Of a stretch of DNA of 64,000 nt, positions 36,223-45,737 are shown in pieces (position 1 is the stretch's first letter; each line of letters starts with the position of its first letter). Source of the stretch: Okeania sp034190295 (GTDB lineage Bacteria; Cyanobacteriota; Cyanobacteriia; Cyanobacteriales; Microcoleaceae); assembly GCA_034190295.1 (NCBI GenBank), contig JAXHSW010000014.1:19604-83603 (forward strand), in the 5' to 3' direction. The notes beneath the pieces were generated by a model. That model did no database searches. It was not told the DNA's origin and saw only the letters and a program-made list of their open reading frames with translations. Made by a program: the position numbers and the translations under genes.

Positions 36223-36710
36223 AAAAAAACTATAGTGCTATATATATATAGTGTTTGAATGGCTCAAATCGAAAATACTGACATATTTTTACTCATTTGG
36301 CTCAAATAGAATTAGTCTATAGGCAAATCTATGAGCTTGTCTGCTGAAATTTCGAGATTAACACTAGATTTAGAGAAAAAAACTATAGTGCTATATATAT
36401 ATAGTGTTTGAATGGCTCAAATCGAAAATACTGACATATTTTTACTCATTTGGCTCAAATAGAATTAGTCTATAGGCAAATCTATGAGCTTGTCTNNNNN
36501 NNNNNNNNNNNNNNNNNNNNNNNNNNNNNNNNNNNNNNNNNNNNNNNNNNNNNNNNNNNNNNNNNNNNNNNNNNNNNNNNNNNNNNNNNNNNNNNGCTGA
36601 AATTTCGAGATTAACACTAGATTTAGAGAAAAAAACTATAGTGCTATATATATATAGTGTTTGAATGGCTCAAATCGAAAATACTGAGATCATCTCCGCT
36701 GGGGCGCGTT
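36223..36710 (+). repeat. 153-bp tandem repeat with assembly gap
   Basis: AAAAAAACTATAGTGCTATA starts at 36223 and 36376 (153-bp period) and again at about 36629 after the N run. Each unit has the palindrome-rich CTATAGTGCTATATATATAT, GAATGGCTCAAATCGAAAAT and TATGAGCTTGTCTGCTG. The gap edges (GCTTGTCT and GCTGAAATTTCG) are adjacent within the unit, so the gap hides zero or a whole number of extra copies. Confidence 0.9.
36496..36595. other. Assembly gap (100 N)
   Basis: Run of 100 N at a unit boundary of the 153-bp tandem repeat. Confidence 0.99.
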
Positions 36711-36824
36711 TGTGTAAAACCAAGGGCAAATATCTACAGGAAATTTAAGTATTTTCAGGCTTTTAAACCTTCTTCCCTCTTCCTTCTTCCTTCTTCCCTC
36801 TTCCCTCTTCCTTGTCAAAACATT

Positions 36825-38195
36825 TCAAGTTGGTATTTCGATCGCAAATTCTGCTCCTTTTTCAGAAGAAGAAATACATTTTATTCTCCCTTGATGCTGT
36901 TCAACAATAATTTGATAACTGATTGATAGTCCTAAACCGGTACCTTTACTGACTGGTTTAGTTGTAAAAAAGGGGTCGAATATTTTAGAGTAATCTTCCT
37001 CTGTTATACCCAAGCCATTATCAGAAATATAAATCCCGAACCAATCATTTTCTAATTTTTCTGTTCTGATAGAAATTTTTGGTTGTTCTACTCCATATTT
37101 ATTCTGATAAAATTTTATTTCTAGTGCATCAATGGCATTATTAATAATATTCATTATTGCTTGCTTCAATGCGTTAGGAAAACAGTTAACTAGAGGCAGC
37201 TCCCCATAATCTTGAATGACTTTAATCTGAAACAATGGATTTTGTAAACGGGGTTGAAGAATTAGTAAGATACTGTCAATAATTACATGAATATCTACAG
37301 ATATTACTTTTTTTTTATCCAAGCTGGAGAAAACTTGCAATGATTTAACAATTTTACTAATACGATTTGCTCCTCCTCCCATTGAATCTAATAATTTGGG
37401 TAAGTCTTCTTCAATATAATCCAATTCAATTTCTTCAATTTTTTCTGCAATTTCATCCGGTAAATTTGAAGAATTTTTATGAAAAAGATGAACTAAATCT
37501 AATAAATCTTTAGTATAGTTATCAACGTGATTTAAATTACCCAAAATAAAGGTGACAGGATTATTAATCTCATGAGCAATTCCAGCAACCATTTCTCCCA
37601 AACTAGACATTTTTTCCGCCTGAATGAGTTGAGCTTGAGTCTTTTTCAACTTTTTAAGAGTTCTTTGTAAGTAAATATTTTGCTTTTTTAAGGCTTTTTT
37701 AGATAATTGATGCTCAATTTCAGCTGCAGAGCGAGTAGCAATTACTTTTAAGATAGATGTTTGTTGTTCATTATTGTGTTTTAAAGGTTTAGTATCTAAA
37801 CCTCCAACATGACCGACACTTTTTCCATGACTATCTACAATAGAAATCCCTAAATAACTTTCAGCTTGCAAAGTTAATAAGTCTCGATCTTCTGGGAATA
37901 GTTGTTGAATTGAATGGTGATAAATTTGCAGACCTGTTTCATAAACGGTACTACAGGGAGTTCCTTCTATATCATATTTAAAATTAGGTATAAATCTGTC
38001 TCCTGACCAAAAAGCTAATACCTTAATTTGTGGTCGAGTACTGTCTATAAATTCTCCAATAAATCCATATTTTATTTGCAAAACTTGAGCTAGGTATTGA
38101 GCACAAGCCTGAAAAAAATCTTCGCCGATTTTAGATGCAATTCCTGCAACAATGAGTTTGAGATTATATTCCGATTCAAGATCGTGATTTGTCAT
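36825..38195 (-). CDS. GAF-domain sensor histidine kinase
   Basis: The 456-residue soluble kinase has an N-terminal GAF-type sensor domain at ~12-165 (FFQACAQYLAQVLQIKYGFI, GTPCSTVYETG, SYLGISIVDSHGKSVGHVGG). A coiled coil at ~165-198 leads to the HisKA motif MVAGIAHEINNPVTFIL with phospho-acceptor His208. The ATPase domain has the N box NIINNAIDAL, G1 ISDNGLGI and G2 KGTGLGLSIS. The GAF ligand is unknown. No receiver gene is adjacent, so it is an orphan kinase. Its linker TQAQLIQAEKMSSLGEMVAG is closely similar to the kinase at 59.9 kb, suggesting paralogous transmitter modules. Confidence 0.9.
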   Translation of the reverse strand: MTNHDLESEYNLKLIVAGIASKIGEDFFQACAQYLAQVLQIKYGFIGEFIDSTRPQIKVLAFWSGDRFIPNFKYDIEGTPCSTVYETGLQIYHHSIQQLFPEDRDLLTLQAESYLGISIVDSHGKSVGHVGGLDTKPLKHNNEQQTSILKVIATRSAAEIEHQLSKKALKKQNIYLQRTLKKLKKTQAQLIQAEKMSSLGEMVAGIAHEINNPVTFILGNLNHVDNYTKDLLDLVHLFHKNSSNLPDEIAEKIEEIELDYIEEDLPKLLDSMGGGANRISKIVKSLQVFSSLDKKKVISVDIHVIIDSILLILQPRLQNPLFQIKVIQDYGELPLVNCFPNALKQAIMNIINNAIDALEIKFYQNKYGVEQPKISIRTEKLENDWFGIYISDNGLGITEEDYSKIFDPFFTTKPVSKGTGLGLSISYQIIVEQHQGRIKCISSSEKGAEFAIEIPT

Positions 38196-38876
38196 TATTA
38201 TATAATTCTAGATATTATTTATATATATTTGTCTTGATTTATAAATTATTCTTCGGCTATTTATTCAAGTTCACTCAGTATGAGTTCTGAGATATTTAGT
38301 AATCATGTTTTATTCAATCGTTGTTTTCTTAAGTATCTTTTATATTAGATATAATCCAGAACTATATTTCACCGAAAAATTGTGAGTATGTGCCTCCCCT
38401 TTTAAGGGGATAAAAAAGAGAATATTTCAGTTATCAGTACCTAAGGCTGAAGCAAAAGGTACTGATAACTGATAACTGATAACTGATAACTGAAATGACC
38501 CGTCTAGTTATTTTTTCATCGCCCGATTAGACGATCTTAAAGCTGATAACCTTTAGGTATAACCTATTATTCTGTTTCTTTGACAATTATATTAACTTGT
38601 TCTAGATATAATCCTAATTTAAGCTATTTCTCCGATGGAGCAACAACAGATAATACTAGACTTCGCAGCAGTTGTCAGGGAATATGGAATAGGGAGATGA
38701 AATCAACAATTTTATCTCTTGAATTGATTTAATTAACACTTTTGTCAGAGGTCTACTGATTATCTAATTTCATATTTATGTTTAATTGAATACTTAAAAT
38801 ATAATCATTCCTGAAATTTGTTATAATCCAGGGATTTAAAATTTTGCCTAATAAATAAAATATAAGATTTTAAAAA
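38196..38876. other. Spacer with partial element A and GTTATCAGTTATCA tandem
   Basis: A left-end piece of element A in inverse orientation is at ~38369-38420 (TCACCGAAAAATTGTGAG, CCTCCCCTTTTAAGGGGATA). A CTGATAACTGATAACTGATA tandem with GAAATGA at its end lies at 38460-38497; the same tandem recurs at 26025, 40718, 57585 and 63003. No gene is seen. Confidence 0.65.
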
Positions 38877-39263
38877 ATGATACTTGAAGAAATTTTTCCT
38901 TTTAGATTGGCCATAGATGCCACAGCGATCGCAGGTGCATCTCTTTGGTCTTTGGCCTTATATTGGGGTTTTTCCCCTCTGAGTGAGTGGGTGACGTTGC
39001 AACTTAACCGTTGGTTTAATTTTGCAGAAAGAGCATTGTATACATCTGAGAAAGAATTTGAAAAGACGCGTAAAGCAAGAGAATCTCAGAATGCTTTTTA
39101 TGCTTCTATTTTCAGTATTGTGCCTTTTTTAATTGTAGGCAGTTTGTGCAATTGGGGTGTAGAAATAGGTTTAGATAAAAGTTGGTCAATTAGTATTGGG
39201 ATAATTGTTTGTGTAACTTGTGGTGTTTATGAATTAGGAAGAAGAGATAGTAAATCTTCTTAA
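38877..39263 (+). CDS. Small conserved membrane protein, unknown function
   Basis: The 128-residue frame has three hydrophobic segments: ~15-32 (IDATAIAGASLWSLALYWG), ~73-90 (FYASIFSIVPFLIVGSLC) and ~101-120 (WSISIGIIVCVTCGVYELG). A charged amphipathic stretch (TSEKEFEKTRKARESQNA) separates the first two. I do not recognise a named family, but the composition and clean ATG start after a long spacer support a real gene. Confidence 0.6.
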   Translation: MILEEIFPFRLAIDATAIAGASLWSLALYWGFSPLSEWVTLQLNRWFNFAERALYTSEKEFEKTRKARESQNAFYASIFSIVPFLIVGSLCNWGVEIGLDKSWSISIGIIVCVTCGVYELGRRDSKSS

Positions 39264-39581
39264 ATAAGGGAATAGTTTAACAATTAATAATTAATAATTA
39301 ATAATTAATAATTACTTCTCCTTGAAAGCGGATAGGATTGACTGAAAGGAAAAATTTTTCTCACAGGAGTCGATTGGATCTGGTTATGAAACCCATCCAT
39401 CCCATCCTACGGGAAGCTGCGCTAACGACCGCTTGTTTCTTTTTTAAAGGAAAGGCTTTAAACCTTAATTATTCGGTAATATAAGGAGTAGGATAGGAAA
39501 CAAGTAAAAGATATTTACCCCGTCAACTGTATCTCATAACTTTGGAAATTGCTGTAGCTGAATGATCGAGTTTTATATATT
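39264..39581. repeat. Spacer filled by element A with an inserted GC-rich segment
   Basis: Element A occupies about 39270-39480: AATTAATAATTAATAATTAC, TTCTCCTTGAAAGCGG, ATAGGATTGACTGAAAGG, then an extra ~75 bases including AACCCATCCATCCCATCCTA, then AAAGGAAAGGCTTTAAACCT and TAATTATTCGGTAAT. Confidence 0.75.
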
Positions 39582-40241
39582 ATGAAAATAGACCAAAATT
39601 TTCTTTTTCCTACTGATATAGAAACAGCGATCGCTCTGCAACAAAAACTCCGTCATCAAGTAATAACTGAAGACCAATTTGGAACTATTAAATATGTAGC
39701 TGGTATTGATGTTGGTTATAGTGATTCAGATAAGATTACTCAAGCAGCAGTAGCAGTTTTAAGTTTTCCAAAATTAGAATTATTAGAACAGTCTATAGTT
39801 AAACGTCCTACTTCTTTTTCTTATGTTCCTGGATTATTATCTTTTCGAGAAATACCTGCTATTTTAGATGCTTTAGAAAAGCTAAATATTACCCCTGAAT
39901 TGTTGCTTTGTGATGGTCAAGGATTGATACATCCCCGTAGATTTGGTATAGCTTGTCATTTAGGAGTTTTAGTTAATATCCCTAGTATTGGTGTAGCTAA
40001 ATCTCACTATATTGGTCAACATAATTCTGTTGGTTTAGAAAAAGGTAATTGGCAACCAATAATAGATGAAGAAGAAGTTATTGGTGCAGTTGTGAGAACT
40101 CGTACTGGAGTTAAACCAATTTATGTTTCAACTGGTCATAAAATCAGCTTAACAACTGCCATAAATTATGTGTTGAAATGTACTACTAAATATCGATTGC
40201 CTGAAACAACTCGTTGGGCTGATAAATTAGCTTCTAACTAA
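39582..40241 (+). CDS. nfi: Endonuclease V (deoxyinosine 3'-endonuclease)
   Basis: The 219-residue enzyme cuts DNA one nucleotide 3' of deoxyinosine. The active site is complete: Asp43 in VAGIDVGYSD, Glu90 in YVPGLLSFRE and Asp111 in LLLCDGQGLIHPRRFGIACH. The wedge motif PTSFSYVPG and the C-terminal IGVAKS segment are also present. Length is normal. It stands alone with repeats on both sides, and its ATG is clear. Confidence 0.94.
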   Translation: MKIDQNFLFPTDIETAIALQQKLRHQVITEDQFGTIKYVAGIDVGYSDSDKITQAAVAVLSFPKLELLEQSIVKRPTSFSYVPGLLSFREIPAILDALEKLNITPELLLCDGQGLIHPRRFGIACHLGVLVNIPSIGVAKSHYIGQHNSVGLEKGNWQPIIDEEEVIGAVVRTRTGVKPIYVSTGHKISLTTAINYVLKCTTKYRLPETTRWADKLASN

Positions 40242-40749
40242 GAAGGAAGGAGGTAGAAGAAAAGAGAGAAAAAATAATAGAACTTACGCAGAGGAACTAT
40301 AGCAATCAGGAATCAGATGTGAGAATTTAGGTGTTCCTTTAAAGTATGGAAGATAGCACTTATCTTAATTCTTATATATTAGTTTTTTTTCTTCCCTGTT
40401 GCCTGTTGCCTTTCGGAGCTGTTGCCTAAAAGTCTCTAATATCTCACAACTCAAATCATATTGCTATATATATTGTTTCAATAATGGATAATTGATAATG
40501 GATAATTGATAATTACCTCTCCCTAAAAACGGATAGGATTGAATAAAAGGAAAAAATAAATTTTTTCCCCCTTGAAAGGGGAGGCTTTAAACCAGAATTA
40601 TTTAATTATTTATTTAATTGTTTAATTATTTAATTCTTCGGTAATTGTGCGTTACGCTATCGCTAACACACCCTACTAAATAGTTGCAAAAAAAATCCTT
40701 AACTGAACTGTATTTACTGATAACTGATAACTGATAACTGATAACTGAA
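40242..40749. other. Spacer with element A and CTGATAA tandem
   Basis: Element A lies at about 40478-40645 (TTCAATAATGGATAATTGAT to ATTCTTCGGTAAT). A TGATAACTGATAACTGATAA tandem at 40717-40747 ends at the start codon of the next gene, leaving it without a visible ribosome binding site. An ACTTACGCAGAGG half-copy of family C is at about 40283. Confidence 0.7.
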
Positions 40750-41700
40750 ATGGCTACTCTCAACCTCAAACCTACTCACAAACCAGTAAAATTATACTAC
40801 CAAAGTTTAAAAAAGTTTATACAGTTGGGAGCCGTTAATGAAGGGGCTGTAAAAGTTGCTTTTGCGGACTTGCTAACTGCTTGTTGTCAACAGTTTAACT
40901 GGACATTGGTACAGGAGAATAGTATCGCATTAACCAAGAAAAAACTAATCCGAGTTGATGGGTTATTAGTTAGAGATGATACTCTCAAACATGGCATCTG
41001 GGAAGCGAAAGATACTGAGGATGATTTACCCAAGGAAGTACAAAAGAAATTTGCTAAAGGTTATCCCAAAGATAATATTATTTTTCAGTCTCCCGAACGG
41101 GTGATTATTTGGCAAGGGGGAAAGCAGGTTTATGATGAAGAAATTACGAAACCAGAAGCTCTGGTAGAAAGTCTCAAGTTATTTTTTGAATATCGCCCAC
41201 CCCAGATAGAAAATTGGGAAAAAGCAGCTACAGAATTTGGGGAAAGAGTTGATAATTTAGGGAAAAAATTAGTAGAGTTAATTCAGAGTCAACGTAAAAC
41301 TAATAAAAAATTTATTGCTGCCTTTGACGGGTTTAGTAATATTTGCCGTCAGTCTATTAATCCGAATATTTCTGATGCAGCAGTGGAAGAGATGTTGATT
41401 CAGCATTTACTAACGGAACGAATTTTTCGCCAGATTTTTGATAATCCAGATTTTACTCGCCGGAATATTATTGCGGTGGAAATTGAGAAGGTGATTAATG
41501 CTTTAACCTCGAAGTCTTTTAGTCGGAGTCATTTTTTAGAGGAGGTAGATTATTTTTATTTGGCATTAGAAGAAGCTGCTAAAACTATTAAGGAATATAG
41601 TGAGAAACAGCATTTTTTAAACACGGTTTATGAGAAGTTTTTCCAAGGGTTTGCTGTTAAGATTGCTGATACTCATGGCATTGTTTACACTGCTTCATAA
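40750..41700 (+). pseudogene. N-terminal fragment of a large restriction-modification enzyme
   Basis: The 316-residue frame holds a PD-(D/E)XK-like nuclease core near residues 67-92 (LIRVDGLLVRDDTLKHGIWE, AKDTEDDL: Asp, then Glu-x-Lys). A helical linker follows and the frame ends in FLNTVYEKFFQGFAVKIADT, HGIVYT, AS, stop. In single-chain type II/ISP-like enzymes, the ADTHGIVYTP segment leads straight into the N6-adenine methyltransferase domain. Here that domain and the recognition domain are missing, and the reading frame ends where the tnpB element begins. Without its methyltransferase it is unlikely to act as a complete R-M system. Its start abuts a CTGATAA tandem, so its 5' end may be altered too. 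Confidence 0.75.
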
Positions 41701-41737
41701 AACCGACATAAAACGTCATATAGTGACATTTTAATGT

Positions 41738-42857
41738 TTACTTCCTGCTTCTACCGGAACTGTCGGCAGCACTCCGTCCACAGGCATCAACGGTCAAGCC
41801 GACCGCATCTCTTAAATTAATTGAAGCATTCAAGTCTCGGTCAATTGATAGACCGCATTCTGGGCAGTCATAAGTTCTGATGTTTAAAGGCATATCCTGT
41901 ACATGACCACAATTCGAGCAAGTTTTTGATGATGGAAAAAACCTATCAACTATTACTAACTCAGAACCATACCACTGAGTTTTATATTCTAACTGTCTTC
42001 TAAACTCGTAAAACCCTTGATCTGCTATAGATTTTGCTAGCTTATGATTAGCTAACATACCGCTGACGTTCAAATCTTCAATCACAACAGTGCCGTGGTT
42101 TTTGGCGATTGTTGTTGTCAATTTATCAAGTGCATCTTTACGGATATTAGCTACTCGTCTATGTTGTTTGCCTACCTTGACTACAGCTTTGTACCAATTA
42201 CTTGAATGCTTAACTTTCTTACTCAGTTGTCGTTGTAACGCGCGCCAGTCTTTTTTGCGCTTTTTTGTAAGGCTTCACACTCTGGAATACTTCACCAGTA
42301 CTTAGTGTTGCTAGTGTCTTAATTCCTAAATCTACACCTACTACTTCTGTAGTTTTTGAAGTTGCAGTGGGAGTAAATTCAAAAGCTAAACTAAGATACC
42401 AATCACCAGCTTGTCTACTAATAGTTATTTTCTTAGTTGTTGCTTCAATTGGTTCATAAGTTTTGACCATACCAATAAAAGGTAATTTATGATTCCATCC
42501 GTTTAATTCTATTGGTTTTCCACAATTATCAATTGTAAATGAATCAGACCTACCTTTCTTCTTAAACCTTGGACGTTTACCCAACCCTTGGAAGAACCTC
42601 TTAAATGCTTCACCCAAGTTAATAAAAGCATATTGATAAACTTTAGATGATAAGTTTTTCATCCAAGGATAAAGTGGTTTTGTGTGATTGGTAAAAACCT
42701 CTCTGAGCTTACGAGCATTAGGCTTGAAACCATCTTTGTAAGCAGCATTCCACAGACTTAAACCCCAATTGTAGCACCAGCGTGAATAGCCAGCGTGTTG
42801 AGCCATCAGAGTTTTCTGTTTGTTATTAAGTTTCAGCTTTGTTCTAATGGATTTCAT
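41738..42857 (-). pseudogene. tnpB: TnpB (IS200/IS605-type OrfB), single frameshift
   Basis: Two adjacent frames form one ~373-residue TnpB. The N-terminal part (42857-42219) has TKPLYPWMKNLSSKVYQYAF, the KKGRSDSFTI region and VVGVDLGIKTLATLS with the first catalytic Asp. The C-terminal part (about 42240-41738) has HGTVVIEDLNVSGM with the catalytic Glu, a zinc ribbon TCSNCGH...YDCPECG and SIDRDLNASINL with the last catalytic Asp. One extra G in a GCGCGC tract near 42240 breaks the frame; otherwise the gene looks intact. No TnpA is present. TnpB is an RNA-guided nuclease whose guide RNA derives from the 3' end of the gene and the right end, here around 41700-41850. Confidence 0.88.
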
Positions 42858-43042
42858 TTATGAGTGAGCGCAGCCTGTGTAAAAGTATGCTTTAATACTT
42901 ATTATATTGTTATTCTCTGATTAAGTCAATGCTCCCCAAGTTTAGGGGGAACAAAACTCTGAAAGTACCCCAATTTTGGTGGATTTAGGGGGCTTGACTA
43001 AAATCAAAAGTTGTTCTATTTTTAAATATTTAAAAATCTATT
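42858..43042. other. Probable left end of the tnpB element
   Basis: GTGTAAAAGTATGC and TTTAATACTTATTATATTG ahead of tnpB (minus strand) could form the small hairpin expected at an IS200/IS605 left end. The exact boundary is not certain. Confidence 0.35.
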
Positions 43043-44203
43043 GTGGAAGTAAAATATGCTCTTGTTCACGAATGGTTAACGCCTAAAGCAACTGGAGGTT
43101 CAGAACTGGTTGTTAAAGAAATTCTGCAGCATATTAATGCAGATTTATATGCTTTAATTGATTTCGAGTCAAGTAATCCTGAAAGTTATCTTTATCAACG
43201 AAAAATAGGCAAAACATTTTTACAAAATTTGCCTTTAGCTCGTAATGGAGTACAAAAATATTTACCTCTATTACCAATAGCAATTGAACAATTAGACTTA
43301 CGAGAATATGATGTAATTTTATCTTCTTCCCATGCTGTTGCTAAAGCTGTTATTACTACACCCTATCAACTGCATATTTGTTATTGTCATACTCCTATGC
43401 GCTATGCTTGGGATTTAACTTTTGACTATCTAAATAGTAGTAAATTAGGTAAAGGTATCCCTGGTATTTTTACCAGATATCTTTTACATAGACTCAGAGA
43501 ATGGGATGTAATTTCTGCTAACCGAGTAGACTATTTTATTGCTAATTCTCAACATACCGCTAGAAGAATTTGGCGTTGTTATCGACGTGAAGCTGAGGTT
43601 ATTTATCCACCAGTAAATGTGGAAAAGTTTCCTTTTAAATCTCAGAAACAAGATTTTTATCTAACAGTTTGTAGATTAGTGAGCTACAAAAAAATCTCTT
43701 TAATTGTTAGAGCTTTTAATCAGTTGGGACGAGAATTAATAATTATTGGCGCTGGTGAAGAATTAAATAAATTACGGCATCTTGCTAAACCTAATGTGAA
43801 AATTATGGGTTGGCAACCTGAAGAAGTAGTTACTAAATATATGTCAGAAGCAAAAGGTTTTATTTATGCTGCTTGTGAAGATTTTGGCATGGCTTTAGTA
43901 GAGGCACAAGCTTGCGGAACACCAGTTATTGCTTATGGGGTTGGTGGAGCAACAGAAACAGTTCTAGATATGAGAAAATATCCAGATTCAGCAACAGGTT
44001 TATTGTTTCCTGAGCAAACAGAAATATCTTTAGTTGAGGCGGTAGAAAAATTTGAAAATTTTCAGGCATATTTTCAGGCAGAAATTATCAGAAAGCACGC
44101 CTCTAAATTTTCTCTAGAAGTATTTCAAAATAGTTACTTAAATTTTGTGGAAAAGTGTTATGAAGCAACTGGCAATAGACGGCGGGCAACAGATGTATTT
44201 TGA
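43043..44203 (+). CDS. Glycosyltransferase family 4
   Basis: The 386-residue GT-B enzyme starts at a GTG (43043). The N-terminal domain has ALVHEWLTPKATGGSELVVK (nucleotide-sugar glycosyltransferase glycine-rich start). HICYCHTPMRYAWDL follows, a motif typical of WbaZ-like mannosyltransferases. The C-terminal domain has FYLTVCRLVSYKKISLIVRA, LIIIGAGEELNKLR and the EX7E-type donor site CEDFGMALVEAQACGTPVIA followed by YGVGGATETV. It probably adds a sugar to a surface polysaccharide or glycolipid. No polysaccharide gene cluster surrounds it. Confidence 0.88.
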   Translation: MEVKYALVHEWLTPKATGGSELVVKEILQHINADLYALIDFESSNPESYLYQRKIGKTFLQNLPLARNGVQKYLPLLPIAIEQLDLREYDVILSSSHAVAKAVITTPYQLHICYCHTPMRYAWDLTFDYLNSSKLGKGIPGIFTRYLLHRLREWDVISANRVDYFIANSQHTARRIWRCYRREAEVIYPPVNVEKFPFKSQKQDFYLTVCRLVSYKKISLIVRAFNQLGRELIIIGAGEELNKLRHLAKPNVKIMGWQPEEVVTKYMSEAKGFIYAACEDFGMALVEAQACGTPVIAYGVGGATETVLDMRKYPDSATGLLFPEQTEISLVEAVEKFENFQAYFQAEIIRKHASKFSLEVFQNSYLNFVEKCYEATGNRRRATDVF

Positions 44204-44592
44204 TAATAATCAAATTAGAGACTGTTGGTAAAATAAGTATTAAGAAACTTGTCGATCAACTCCTATTGCGCAAATTGGCTTTTGAATCAAAAATAGAAAA
44301 AATGGCAGCATCTGAAAAACTAAGCTATCTTTTGTTAGAGTAATTATATAGCGATCGCCTGGAGTAAGTTTATTTTGAATTTATTCAGGAATTTTTAACT
44401 GCCTGTCTAGAGTAAAATCAACTATAATTTATGGTTTCATAGATATATTAGTTGTTGATTTTATAATACATTATTGCCTATCATCAACTATTATTATTGT
44501 CAAGTATAAAAACGAATTTTGTACCTCACGCTTTTTGGAAATTGCTATAATATTTTTAATAATTCAAAAGCCCAGTTAAGGAAAAAATAACT
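44204..44592. other. Spacer, possible small gene remnant
   Basis: A ~45-codon open stretch at about 44207-44342 (IKKLVDQLLLRKLAFESKIE, KMAASEKLSYLLLE) has no start and no recognised family. A HIP1 octamer follows at 44351. A TTTTGTACCTCACGCTT phrase at 44517 also occurs at 24372. Confidence 0.45.
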
Positions 44593-45525
44593 ATGGATTT
44601 TGTTAGTCCCAAGGTCGATTATGCTTTTAAAAAAATCTTTGGTTCTGAGGAAAGCACAGAGATTTTAATCAGTTTCCTAAATGCCATAATTTATGATGGA
44701 GAAAAAATAATTGAATCTTTAACAATTATCAACCCCTTTAATCAGGGTCAAGTAATCAGTTTAAAGGATACCTATTTAGATATAAAAGCTGTTTTATTTG
44801 ATGGTTCGGTTGTAGTTATTGAAATGCAAGTAGCATCAATGACTGGTTTTAGTAAGCGAGTCATGTACAATTTAATTAAAGGTTATGGCAACCAGTTAAA
44901 AACAGGAGATGATTATCTTCTACTAAGTCCGACAATAGCGGTAACAATTACAGATTTTATTTTCTTTAAAGACAAAAAAGTAGTAGATGTGATTAATTCT
45001 TTTGTGTTTAAACATGAAGAGAAAAACTGGGAATATCCAGATCGGGAATTGTGGCTAATATTTGTGGAGTTACCGAAGTTTAAAAAAACTTTGGCCGAGT
45101 TAGAAACTTTGGCAGAGAAGTGGATTTTTTTTCTTAAAGAAGCTGCTCGACTGGATGATATCCCAGAGAATTTGGGAGTAGTTGCAGAAATTGAACAAGC
45201 TTTAAACATTGCTAATAAAATAAACATGACACCAGAAGAGTTAGAAATAGTTGAGCGTCGGGCCATAGCATTGCAAGATCAAAGAGGACAAATAGCTTAT
45301 GCACAACAAGAAGGAGAAGCTAGAGGAAAAGTAGAAGGACGTCTATCTGGAGCGATCGCTTTTGTTATGCGTTTACTGAAAAAAAGATTTAAAGATATTC
45401 CCACCGCAATAAATAATCAAATTGAAGATTTATCTGTGGAAGACTTGGAAAGTTTAGGAGAAGATTTGTTAGATTTCAACAGTCTAGAAGATTTAGAGAA
45501 TTGGTTAAATTATCGCAACCCCTGA
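44593..45525 (+). CDS. Rpn-family PD-(D/E)XK nuclease
   Basis: The 310-residue protein begins MDFVSPKVDYAFKKIFGSEE, the hallmark start of Rpn (recombination-promoting nuclease, formerly transposase_31-like) proteins. The nuclease core has DTYLDIKAVLFDGSVVVIEM followed by QV: Asp, then Glu-x-Gln in place of the usual Glu-x-Lys. A helical region follows, then a Gln/Glu/Gly-rich hinge (AYAQQEGEARGKVEGRLSG) and a C-terminal coil (LLKKRFKDIPTAINNQIEDL). Rpn proteins are metal-dependent DNA nucleases linked to horizontal transfer and phage defence. Good AAGGAAAAAA precedes the ATG. It lies in the accessory block with R-M, tnpB and xisHI remnants. Confidence 0.87.
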   Translation: MDFVSPKVDYAFKKIFGSEESTEILISFLNAIIYDGEKIIESLTIINPFNQGQVISLKDTYLDIKAVLFDGSVVVIEMQVASMTGFSKRVMYNLIKGYGNQLKTGDDYLLLSPTIAVTITDFIFFKDKKVVDVINSFVFKHEEKNWEYPDRELWLIFVELPKFKKTLAELETLAEKWIFFLKEAARLDDIPENLGVVAEIEQALNIANKINMTPEELEIVERRAIALQDQRGQIAYAQQEGEARGKVEGRLSGAIAFVMRLLKKRFKDIPTAINNQIEDLSVEDLESLGEDLLDFNSLEDLENWLNYRNP

Positions 45526-45530
45526 TATAA

Positions 45531-45641
45531 AATCCGGTTGAATACTTATTATATAGTTGAGAGTAGGGGAGTGGGGGAGTAGGGGAGATTGAAGGCTTGA
45601 AGTAATTGTAGAATTATCAACATATATTATATAACCGGATT
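45531..45641. repeat. Family D palindromic repeat (copy 2)
   Basis: It runs from AATCCGGTTGAATACTTATT to TATATAACCGGATT with a central GTAGGGGAGTGGGGGAGTAG tract. It is an inverted relative of the copy at 31884-31979 and sits between the Rpn stop codon and the pentapeptide gene. Confidence 0.75.
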
Positions 45642-45737
45642 CTATGTTCTCATCAACAGCCTGGAAGTCACAACGCTTCGTATTTTGCCTGCGATCGCCC
45701 TGACAATGAATTTGTAGAACCGTTCAAGGAAAAACTT

